Positions 26,598 through 34,127 of a stretch of 64,000 bases of DNA are shown here, piece by piece. The translations under genes were made by a program, and so were the position numbers. The DNA lies in NCBI GenBank assembly GCA_041490445.1, contig JBGPTF010000011.1:62001-126000 (forward strand). Reading direction: 5' to 3'. Positions within the stretch are counted from its first letter, which is position 1; every line of letters starts with the position of its first letter. This DNA comes from JBGPTF01 sp041490445. Its GTDB lineage: Bacteria > Acidobacteriota > Terriglobia > Acidiferrales > UBA7541. Under the pieces are notes generated by a model that worked only from the letters and a program-made list of their open reading frames with translations, was not told the DNA's origin and did not search any database.

Positions 26598-27382
26598 GCC
26601 CGCCGCCAGCGCATCGAATCCACCGAGCGCATGGTGAGGAATATTCCGAGAACTGCCAGGCTGACGTAGAAGATCACGCCGGACGTGTCGATGACGCCCC
26701 GGCTGAAATCATCGAAATGCCGCGTGACCGAGAGATATTGGAACAGGGCACTCAGGTCGCCGCTCCCCCCGCGCGCCGCGAATTCAATTACCCACAGGAT
26801 AATGAACACGCCGAACGTCAGGATGGCTGCGATCAACTGGCTTTCGGTCAGCGAGGAGAGGAACGAGCCGACGGCCAGCAGCGCCCCGCCCAGCAGGACT
26901 GCTCCCAGGTAGCTGGCGAAGAGCAGTTTCCAGGGAGGCGCCGGGTCGCTGTGAAGAAACATGTAGACGGCGTAACAGAGCGTTGGGAGCAGCATGATGA
27001 TGTACAGGCTGAGCGATGCGAAAAATTTGCCCAGGACAATCTGCTCGTCGGTCACCGGCGAGGTCATCAGCAGTTCCATCGTCCCGCGCCGCCGCTCCTC
27101 CGCATAGACTCCCATGGTCAGCGCGGGCGTGAAGAGCAGCAGGAAGAAGCTGATGACGTTAAAGAACCCTCGCAGGACGATGCCGGGAACGTCCACCGGC
27201 ATCGCGCCGCCGAACTGCATGCCCTGCATGGCCGCCTCGAGCGCTTCCTGGATCACCGCTTCCATGATCCGGCTGAAAAAGAAGCCGCTGAGAATGAGAA
27301 ACACGCCGACGACGACATAAGCGACCGGTGAGACGAAGTAATGGCCCATTTCCTTGCGATAAATGGCGTACAAATTCCTCAT
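26594..27382 (-). CDS. ABC-2 type transporter permease
   Basis: A 262-residue protein with six predicted helices, starting MRNLYAIYRKEMGHYFVSPV, a hallmark of GldF-like/ABC-2 permeases, with the family cytoplasmic loop EERRRGTMELLMTSPVTDEQ. It forms the membrane channel with the ATPase encoded 10 bases upstream. Overlap of 4 bases with the GldG gene shows coupling. Confidence 0.9.
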   Translation of the reverse strand: MRNLYAIYRKEMGHYFVSPVAYVVVGVFLILSGFFFSRIMEAVIQEALEAAMQGMQFGGAMPVDVPGIVLRGFFNVISFFLLLFTPALTMGVYAEERRRGTMELLMTSPVTDEQIVLGKFFASLSLYIIMLLPTLCYAVYMFLHSDPAPPWKLLFASYLGAVLLGGALLAVGSFLSSLTESQLIAAILTFGVFIILWVIEFAARGGSGDLSALFQYLSVTRHFDDFSRGVIDTSGVIFYVSLAVLGIFLTMRSVDSMRWRRA

Positions 27383-27392
27383 TCGATACCCC

Positions 27393-28352
27393 TCAGTTCT
27401 CGGTTGCTTTATGGGCGGGATCTTCGGTAGTGAGCTGAAGGAAGATATCCTCCAGGCTCAGATTCACGCCACGCAGCTCGAACAAGTCGTAACCCTGCCC
27501 CACAATTTTCGCCGCGATCTGGCTGCGCACGTCCTTTCCGGCCGCGGTTTCCACGGTGGCCGAAACACGCCCGACATTCCCGTGCGTTTCGACGGAAACG
27601 CGGCGCACATCGGGAATCTGCCGCAATAAATCGCTCAATGCCTTTTCAGGCGCTCGCACTTCGACGTGTACCCGCTCGCCGCCCTTGATCTGCGACGTCA
27701 GGTTTTCCGGCGTATCGACTGCGGCAATCTTTCCGTGGTTGATGATGACCACGCGGTCGCACGTCATGCTCACCTCGGGCAGAATGTGCGTCGAGAGGAT
27801 GATGGTGTGATTGCCGGCGAGCCCCTTGATGAGCCGGCGGACCTCGATGATCTGCTTCGGGTCGAGCCCAACCGTCGGCTCGTCGAGAATGATGACGTCC
27901 GGGTCGTGCACCAGCGCCTGCGCCAGTCCGACGCGCTGCTTGTAGCCGCGCGAGAGCCGCTTGACCAGCTCGTCGCGCTTGTCGGTGATGTTGGTCATCT
28001 CGAGCGCGGTATCCACTCGCCGCGCCCGGCTTCCCGGCGGAACGTTCTTGATCCGCGCCACGAAATCGAGATACGTCGCCACTGTCATGTCGTTGTACAG
28101 CGGCGGATTTTCCGGCAGGTACCCGATATGGCGGCGCACGTCCATGGATTGCTCGAAGACGTCGAATCCGGCGACTTTCGCGGTACCGCCGGTCGCCGGC
28201 AAATAGCCGGTCAAGATCCGCATGGTTGTCGTCTTGCCGGCGCCGTTCGGTCCCAGGAAACCGAGAATTTCGCCTTTGTTTACGGAAAAGGAAATGTGAT
28301 CTACGGCCGTGACCGCGCCGTATGATTTCGTCAGGTCCTGAACTTCGATCAA
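27393..28352 (-). CDS. ABC transporter ATP-binding protein
   Basis: A 319-residue protein with Walker A (GPNGAGKTTTMRIL), Q-loop, signature LSRGYKQRVGLAQAL, Walker B (VIILDEPTVGLDP) and the switch His (LSTHILPEV). After the ATPase domain a C-terminal extension of about 90 residues follows, common in this exporter class. I chose TTG 28352: GGAGG stands 5 bases before it and the protein begins IEVQDLTKSYG; a GTG at 28409 is possible but less well supported. Confidence 0.92.
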   Translation of the reverse strand: MIEVQDLTKSYGAVTAVDHISFSVNKGEILGFLGPNGAGKTTTMRILTGYLPATGGTAKVAGFDVFEQSMDVRRHIGYLPENPPLYNDMTVATYLDFVARIKNVPPGSRARRVDTALEMTNITDKRDELVKRLSRGYKQRVGLAQALVHDPDVIILDEPTVGLDPKQIIEVRRLIKGLAGNHTIILSTHILPEVSMTCDRVVIINHGKIAAVDTPENLTSQIKGGERVHVEVRAPEKALSDLLRQIPDVRRVSVETHGNVGRVSATVETAAGKDVRSQIAAKIVGQGYDLFELRGVNLSLEDIFLQLTTEDPAHKATEN

Positions 28353-28429
28353 CGCTGCCTCCTGCGGCGATTCGGCAACTCGCGGCGCACCCGCAATCGC
28401 TCGCTCCACGACGTAAATCCGGGGCGACC

Positions 28430-28459
28430 TTTATACTAGATGCCAGATGCGGATGGGAA
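28430..28459 (-). promoter_or_regulatory. candidate promoter of the ABC operon
   Basis: On the minus strand TTCCCA (28459-28454), an 18-base spacer and TATAAA (28435-28430) lie about 80 bases before the chosen start. The -35 box is weak. Confidence 0.4.
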
Positions 28460-28616
28460 GGGCCTTCATGCGGCACGCCCATCCAGACAGACGCGTGAGT
28501 ATTACATTTTACAGACTCGTCTGGGCCGCGATGGGTTGGCTGCAACCTGTTTCCCGTTGACTTGAGGCAACGAGGCGCATACCTTTCGTCTGCTTCACGG
28601 GAGCCGGATTTTCTGC

Positions 28617-29999
28617 ATGAAAACGAAGGCCCTCATCGCCGGTGTGCTTGTCGCACTGCTCGCCGGTCTGCTGGCGGCCTTCAACCACTCGGGTGCGCTC
28701 TCCATCTCTCCCTTGCTCCTGCTGATCCTCCGCTGGACGGCGATCGCCTGCTTCATCGCCTATGCATGGGCCAGCCGATCGCTCACTGCCTGGATTCTGG
28801 TCGGCATGATGGCGGGTGCTGCCTTCGGCTACGATTGGCCGGCCGCGGCCGTGAAGTTCCAGGTCCTCGGCACGATCTTTCTGCGGCTCATCAAAGTGAT
28901 CATCGCGCCGCTGCTCTTTGGCACTCTCGTGGTTGGCATCGCCGGCCATGCGGACCTGAAGAAAGTCGGCCGGATGGGCGTGAAAGCGCTCGTCTATTTC
29001 GAGATCGTTTCCACGATTGCGCTGGCGATCGGGCTGGCAGCGATTAACATTAGCCGCGCCGGCGTGGGAATCCAGATGCCCCCGAGCGCGACGACTGAAG
29101 CGCTGCACGCGGCGCCCCACACTTCCAGCGAACTCATCACGAACATCTTCCCGGAAAACATCGCGAAATCCGTCGCGGAAGGCCAGGTCCTGCAGGTCGT
29201 CGTGTTCAGCGTGCTCTTTGGCATGGCGCTCGCTCTCGTGAAGGAGAAAAAGCGGCGGCCAATGCTCTCCTTTGCGGAAAGCCTTTCGGAAACGATGTTC
29301 AAGTTCACCAACGTGGTGATGCTGCTGGCGCCGGTAGGCGTTTTCGGTGCAATCGCTTACACCGTCGGCCACATGGGCTTGTCCATCATGGTGCCGCTCT
29401 TCAAGCTGCTCGCAACCATGTATGTGGCGCTGATTGTCTTCCTGCTAGGCGTGTTGTTGCCGATCGCGCTGCTGACCCGCGTTCCTCTCGGCCGGTTCCT
29501 GCGCGCCATCGCCGAACCGACCACAATCGCGTTCGCCACCAGCAGTTCGGAAGCAGCCCTGCCTCGGGCCATGGAGCAGATGGAAGCGCTCGGCGTCCCG
29601 CGGCAGACCGTTGCGTTCGTTCTTCCCACCGGCTACAGCTTCAATCTCGACGGCTCCAGCCTCTACCAGTCGCTTGCGCTCATTTTCATCGCGCAGGCCG
29701 CGGGCATTCACCTGACGCTGGGCCAGCAGATGTTCATGATGCTCACGCTGTTGGTCAGCAGCAAGGGTACGGCCGGCGTGGCGCGCGCGTCGCTGGTGAT
29801 CGTCCTGGCAGTCGCTGCGTCCTTCCGTTTGCCGCTCGAACCCGTCTTCCTTCTCTTCGGGATTGATCAGTTGATGGACATGGCGCGCACTGCCGTCAAC
29901 GTGGTTGGCAACTGTCTCGCCACGGTCGTTGTGGCACGCTGGGAAGGTGAATTCGGCGGCACCGCTTCCCCCGCCGTCCAAGAATCGCCGGGCGAGTAA
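28617..29999 (+). CDS. dicarboxylate/amino acid:cation symporter (DAACS family)
   Basis: A 460-residue transporter. The N-terminus has extra hydrophobic segments; the family core shows FLRLIKVIIAPLLFGTLVVG, the serine-rich re-entrant loop AFATSSSEAALPRAMEQ, the GYSFNLDGSSLYQSLALIF helix, and the MLTLLVSSKGTAGV segment, matching GltP/DctA-type carriers. It takes up C4-dicarboxylates or glutamate with Na+ or H+. The ribosome site (GGGAGCC) is somewhat far from the ATG. Confidence 0.92.
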   Translation: MKTKALIAGVLVALLAGLLAAFNHSGALSISPLLLLILRWTAIACFIAYAWASRSLTAWILVGMMAGAAFGYDWPAAAVKFQVLGTIFLRLIKVIIAPLLFGTLVVGIAGHADLKKVGRMGVKALVYFEIVSTIALAIGLAAINISRAGVGIQMPPSATTEALHAAPHTSSELITNIFPENIAKSVAEGQVLQVVVFSVLFGMALALVKEKKRRPMLSFAESLSETMFKFTNVVMLLAPVGVFGAIAYTVGHMGLSIMVPLFKLLATMYVALIVFLLGVLLPIALLTRVPLGRFLRAIAEPTTIAFATSSSEAALPRAMEQMEALGVPRQTVAFVLPTGYSFNLDGSSLYQSLALIFIAQAAGIHLTLGQQMFMMLTLLVSSKGTAGVARASLVIVLAVAASFRLPLEPVFLLFGIDQLMDMARTAVNVVGNCLATVVVARWEGEFGGTASPAVQESPGE

Positions 30000-30189
30000 C
30001 GGGCTTCGTCAGCGCAGCGAAAAAAATGGGCCCCGCGGAATCGTGCTCGTCCCTTTTCGTCCGAAAACACCTCTTCCGGAGCAACTCCATGGCTGTTCGC
30101 TTCGGCGTTGGGGCGGCGGAACTCGAGTCGCCGGGAAAGGGAGAGGGAGGAGAGCTTTCGGGCGAAGGCGTTCAGCCGGCCGCGCGCGG

Positions 30190-30303
30190 CTACTTCCCGT
30201 TCGCAGCTTTGCGGATCCGCCGCACTTCGATCAGGATGAACCCGACAAGCACGATGAATATCACCGCATAGAAGTGAAAAAACGGATCAGGCGCCACGAC
30301 CAT
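30190..30303 (-). CDS. 37-residue single-pass membrane microprotein
   Basis: A short frame: MVVAPDPFFHFYAVIFIVLV, then GFILIEVRRIRKAANGK and stop. It has one membrane helix (about residues 9-26) preceded by an aromatic Pro/Phe/His cap and followed by a basic cytoplasmic tail (positive-inside). AGGAAGGG stands 6-8 bases before the ATG, and the sequence looks constrained rather than random. It lies alone between the symporter (convergent) and the methyltransferase. Such peptides often tune a membrane complex; which one is unknown. Confidence 0.6.
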   Translation of the reverse strand: MVVAPDPFFHFYAVIFIVLVGFILIEVRRIRKAANGK

Positions 30304-30506
30304 AGAGTTCCCTTCCTCTCTCTTAGACTTCGCCAGCCGCACAGCAACGCGGCGGCTGAGCGCATGCTCCTGAGCACATACTACCAGCCCGCTCCTGTCT
30401 GGTAGCGATTTCGTCTTTCCCCGGCGCGCGCAGGTAACCTCACCAGGACGCTGGACACAGCGCGGTAGTGTCCTCGGCGGACCGCTGGACTCTCTCCCAT
30501 AGAAAT

Positions 30507-31316
30507 TCAGGGCTTCGGTCTTTGGGCGAGATACGCGAAGCGGGACAATCGCCGCTCCGCGGAAACGGTGTGTACACAGGAAAGGAATTTCTGCAGGCCT
30601 GCGAAATTCGCTTCTCCCTCAATCTGGGCCAGGTCCGCGCTAAGCCGCGCGCGCGCTTCCATCCATCGCTGCGAGATCCTCACCACTCCTTCGGTGACGT
30701 TTTCCGCCTGGAGCAATTCAAGTCCCGCCTCGCGAATCAGCCTCTCGTTTTCTCCCGCCGGCGGGAACAGGTAATAGCCGATCGACGCGCGAGTCGCCAG
30801 CTCTTCATTCGTCAACATGCCGGTGATGATCAGCGCGTCCGTGAAAAGGACGCGCCCCGCCGGTTTCAAGACACGCCGCCACTGCCTGAACAAGTTCAAT
30901 CGGCCGGCGATGTGGCAGACGGCGTCGTTCGAAAACACCGCGTCGAATGCCTTGTCTTCGAACGGCAGCGGCTGAGTGGCATCCACCTGCTCGAACTGCA
31001 CGCGAGAACCCAATCCCTTCTCTTCCGCAAGCCTGCGCCCGTTCCGGATTCCGCTCTCATTGATGTCCACGCCGGTGACGCGCGCGCCGGTCTTCTCCGC
31101 CATGTACACGGCGCACCCGCCCGAGCCGCACCCGACTTCGAGCACGTGCGAACCTGCATGCAGTTTGAGCATTTCAAAGTACGAGCGAAACTCGCTGGCC
31201 GTCATCCAGCCCGTCTGGCCGAGGTCCTCGCCATACGTCTCCGCTCGAACCTCGGTGTACACCTGCGAGGCGTGGTGGCTGTACGAAGTGTTGTAGAGAT
31301 CGACGGTATGTTTCAT
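30507..31316 (-). CDS. class I SAM-dependent methyltransferase
   Basis: A 269-residue enzyme with motif I VLEVGCGSGGCAVYMAE, motif II acidic VTGVDINE, and FDAVFSNDAVCHI. The N-terminal YGEDLGQTGWMTASEF resembles N-methyltransferases acting on small amines or glycine-type substrates, but the substrate cannot be fixed. ATG at 31316 follows GGTGA by 9 bases. A strong terminator hairpin separates it from the gene upstream, so it has its own promoter. Confidence 0.83.
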   Translation of the reverse strand: MKHTVDLYNTSYSHHASQVYTEVRAETYGEDLGQTGWMTASEFRSYFEMLKLHAGSHVLEVGCGSGGCAVYMAEKTGARVTGVDINESGIRNGRRLAEEKGLGSRVQFEQVDATQPLPFEDKAFDAVFSNDAVCHIAGRLNLFRQWRRVLKPAGRVLFTDALIITGMLTNEELATRASIGYYLFPPAGENERLIREAGLELLQAENVTEGVVRISQRWMEARARLSADLAQIEGEANFAGLQKFLSCVHTVSAERRLSRFAYLAQRPKP

Positions 31317-31338
31317 TCGGCGATTCACCAAAAACAAC

Positions 31339-31374
31339 GCCCTCCGGGCCTTCTTGGAAAAAGGCCCGGAGGGC
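31339..31374 (-). terminator. intrinsic terminator
   Basis: A perfect 12-bp stem: GCCCTCCGGGCC (31339-31350) pairs with GGCCCGGAGGGC (31363-31374) around a 12-base loop. On the minus strand it is followed by GTTGTTTTTGG, so it ends transcripts of the gene at 31416-32180. Confidence 0.8.
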
Positions 31375-31415
31375 TTGTCTCAGGAAATCTGAACGGTCTT
31401 CGCCTTCCGCGCCTG

Positions 31416-32180
31416 CTACTTCGCCGGAATGTAACTCAAATCCTGGCGAAATTCGATGATGGAGCTCTCGGAACTCCCGATGGAGGAATCCAGTCTCTTG
31501 ATGATGGAATCTGTCTCCGCGCCTCCGAAAGCTTCTTCGATCATTTTGCGAAACGGTTTGACGTTCGGGCTGTCCTCAAAGTCCGCCCACTTCGCGCGCG
31601 GCAGGACGATGACGTACTCGCCTCCCGGGCCGCCGTTCGCCAGAACATACCACTCATAATGAACCGGCCAGTTGGTCTTCTGCGCTGCCTCGTGGATTCG
31701 GGCCATGGCGCTCTGGAACTCTTCGGCATGGCCTTCGCGCACATGGAATGTGACGACCTCCGCGAACTTCGAAGGCATGCCGCCCATCTCGGGGTTGCTG
31801 ACCTTGGAGAGATTCTCGTAGTAACGGGTCACGACCGACTGGACGTAGTTGCCGACCACCTTGTTAAACTCCTCGAGGTCGGTGGCATCCGGTATAGCCG
31901 GCTTGTCGAAATCCGACCAGTGCTGGCCGAGCCTGCCGACAATGTACGTCCCTGTCTGATCTCCGCTGAGCGTCTCCCACACAAGCAAGGCTTGCGGATC
32001 CTTCTGTTGCTTGTGCCATTCTCCCTTCTGCTTGCGGCCGTCTTCGTACTGCTTCGTCATGCCCGTCTTGGGCGTCTGAAATTCCAGCGCAGCGACTGTG
32101 CCCTGGTTTTGCTGAGCGCCCACCGAAAATGCGGCGAGCAAGGCCACGCCGGCCGCCGACACGAATCTGCTCAATTTCAT
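31416..32180 (-). CDS. secreted protein with dimeric alpha/beta-barrel-like segment, function unknown
   Basis: A 254-residue protein with a signal peptide (residues 1-22, ending SVGAQ). The second half (VVTFHVREGHAEEFQSAMAR to YVIVLPRAKWADFED) resembles an ABM/NIPSNAP-type alpha/beta-barrel unit; the first half may be a more degenerate copy (TGTYIVGRLGQHWSDFDK). No catalytic site visible. It has a dedicated terminator downstream. Confidence 0.65.
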   Translation of the reverse strand: MKLSRFVSAAGVALLAAFSVGAQQNQGTVAALEFQTPKTGMTKQYEDGRKQKGEWHKQQKDPQALLVWETLSGDQTGTYIVGRLGQHWSDFDKPAIPDATDLEEFNKVVGNYVQSVVTRYYENLSKVSNPEMGGMPSKFAEVVTFHVREGHAEEFQSAMARIHEAAQKTNWPVHYEWYVLANGGPGGEYVIVLPRAKWADFEDSPNVKPFRKMIEEAFGGAETDSIIKRLDSSIGSSESSIIEFRQDLSYIPAK

Positions 32181-32270
32181 TTCTCCCTCCTTAGAATCCG
32201 ACTGGTAAAACCCAGAGGCGCGGAGGTTAGTCTTCGGGAGCGCGGCGTGTCAAGCGAAGACGGGCGCTTG

Positions 32271-33635
32271 CTATTCGACGAGCTGGAGATTCAGGGCGAT
32301 GCGCGCGCCGTTGACCAGCACGATGCTGCGGTTGATGAGTTCCTGGGTCGTAATTTCATCGTTGGCAAACGATCGCAGGGCTTTCATCGGGCAGATATAC
32401 TCGACTGCTTCCGAAGCATTTTTCTCGATGCCGATCTGGTTCAGCACGGTGATGTCGAGACCGTCGAAGTCTGCGCCCGTGGGCAGCTTTTCCAGAAGGC
32501 CCTTGAGCTGCGGCGCCAAAAATAGATCGAAGCTCTGCGCCGCCCGCTTGTAGATCGAACTGCTCTTCACAAATGGCTGTGGATTCCGCAGCGTAAGTTG
32601 CAGGACGATCTGGTTGTGGTAGAGGGTGAACGACGGCGCCGCGTATCCCACAAGATGGAATTTTGTCCCTTCCTTCTTTGCCAGCGCTTCGAGTTGCGGC
32701 TGGAACTTTTCCTGCAACCGGTCGGCGTCAGCGGCCGTGGCGGGCGGCTTTGCGTCCGCCGCCGGAGACGTCACGGAGGTAGCAGGCGCGGGATCCGGCG
32801 CCGTTGGTGCGGTCGGCGCAACACCCGTCGCCATGTGAGCCTTGCTCGCGGAGATCGTCGGAGCCAGATTCGGATTCGTGACTGCCAGGCGTGCAGCCGC
32901 GTTCGCCGCCTCTGCGGGCGAGATGGGTGCAGCGACCGGCTGAGCGGGGACGGATCGCGCCAGCGCTTCCACGTTCAGCGGATCGGCCTGGCCGAGCGCC
33001 AAGCCATATTCTTTTCCGTTCAAATAGATCTGGGAACGGTTCAGGATGTCCTGTTGCTGCTCGGTTCCCCCAATACTCGTGAAGCTGAACGCGTCAGCGC
33101 GATCGAGGACAACGACCAATATTTCTTTTCCTTCGTAGTCGAACGATTTGTTCGGCGTTCGCGTGTGAAATCCAATTTCGAAGCCGATCCCATCGCATTC
33201 CACGTCAGCTGGGATTTCTCGCACAATCAGCTGCAGGAGAGGCGTCACAACATCCTGGAACGTGCGGCTGGCGCGCTCGTTCTGCGTCAGTTTATCGGCG
33301 TTGTAGGCGGCATTGTAGTTCCCCGTCACTTTGAGCAACAGGCGGTTTTGGAAGTAGCTGAACTCCAGCCCGCGCGAATCCATGGCCGCCTGCCGGGCAG
33401 GGTCAACGCCGACATAGCGGCTGAGTACGAACGGGAACGGGAACTTCGCCGCGCCGATGTCTTCATGCAGCGCCTTGAGCTGCTGCAGATACTTCGCCTC
33501 AATGGCCCGCAGTTTCGGATTCAGGATTTCTGCGGGGCTCACCTGGGCCGCCACGGTGCGCGCGGCCCCCAGCAGCAAGACGCACACCGACGCAGCATGC
33601 AGCACATGCATCGCGGCTTTGCGAAATTTCCTCAA
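32271..33635 (-). CDS. secreted protein with an internal duplication, function unknown
   Basis: A 454-residue protein with a signal peptide (about residues 1-30) and two related domains separated by a Pro/Ala/Thr-rich linker (about residues 250-300). Each unit has a helix ending in a strand and the pattern 'LxxNxLLLKVTG / LYHNQIVLQLTL' followed by 'SRTFQDVVTPLLQLIVREIP / AQSFDLFLAPQLKGLLEKLP' and 'FDGLD/CDGIGF', then 'INGKEYGL / VNGARIAL' near the ends. Not recognised. It lies 3 bases after the cytochrome c lipoprotein gene, so it belongs to the redox operon. Confidence 0.6.
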   Translation of the reverse strand: MRKFRKAAMHVLHAASVCVLLLGAARTVAAQVSPAEILNPKLRAIEAKYLQQLKALHEDIGAAKFPFPFVLSRYVGVDPARQAAMDSRGLEFSYFQNRLLLKVTGNYNAAYNADKLTQNERASRTFQDVVTPLLQLIVREIPADVECDGIGFEIGFHTRTPNKSFDYEGKEILVVVLDRADAFSFTSIGGTEQQQDILNRSQIYLNGKEYGLALGQADPLNVEALARSVPAQPVAAPISPAEAANAAARLAVTNPNLAPTISASKAHMATGVAPTAPTAPDPAPATSVTSPAADAKPPATAADADRLQEKFQPQLEALAKKEGTKFHLVGYAAPSFTLYHNQIVLQLTLRNPQPFVKSSSIYKRAAQSFDLFLAPQLKGLLEKLPTGADFDGLDITVLNQIGIEKNASEAVEYICPMKALRSFANDEITTQELINRSIVLVNGARIALNLQLVE

Positions 33636-33638
33636 CGC

Positions 33639-34127
33639 TTATTTCTCCGAGTACTTCGGTCCGGGGCGGGCTGGCGGCTGGTAAGGCGGCTGCGCGATCG
33701 CGCGCGCATAGGCAATCACCGCGCGAATCTCCCCCTGCGTCAGCGTCCGGCCGTACGGAGGCATCATAGCCGACTTGCCCAGCGCGCTGCCACCCAGCGA
33801 AATAATATTCTCAAAGTATTCGTCGCTCTCCGAATTCAGCGTCGCGCCGTCATTCATCAGCGGCGGAGCAGGCGTCACGTTCGAGCGGTTTGAAGGGCCG
33901 GCCGGCGTGGCGTCGGCGTGGCACCACACGCACTGTTGGTAGAAAATGCGCTTCCCCTGCGCCTGCGTGTAATCGAGCGGGATCACGCGCTGCGGATCAT
34001 TCCAGTCTGCTTCGGAGTCATAAGCATTCCGCAGCGGATCCACCTTCACAGGCTCGGCCTTTTTGCCGCAGGCGGCAAGGACCGTCGCGATGGAGAAGCA
34101 CAGGAAGAGGGCAACGTGCCGCTTCAT
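33639..34127 (-). CDS. monohaem cytochrome c lipoprotein
   Basis: A 162-residue protein. A lipobox (ATVLAAC at about residue 20) anchors it; one CxxCH haem site (FYQQCVWCHADATPAG) and a downstream MMPPYGRTL with a likely Met axial ligand give a class I cytochrome c. Its start overlaps the octahaem gene's stop (ATGA). A likely electron carrier between the Rieske/cytochrome b complex and an oxidase or the octahaem protein. Confidence 0.88.
   Translation of the reverse strand: MKRHVALFLCFSIATVLAACGKKAEPVKVDPLRNAYDSEADWNDPQRVIPLDYTQAQGKRIFYQQCVWCHADATPAGPSNRSNVTPAPPLMNDGATLNSESDEYFENIISLGGSALGKSAMMPPYGRTLTQGEIRAVIAYARAIAQPPYQPPARPGPKYSEK

Noticed and set aside
23708..28352. Gliding motility operon
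   Set aside because: Only the ABC part is present; such operons occur in many non-gliding bacteria.
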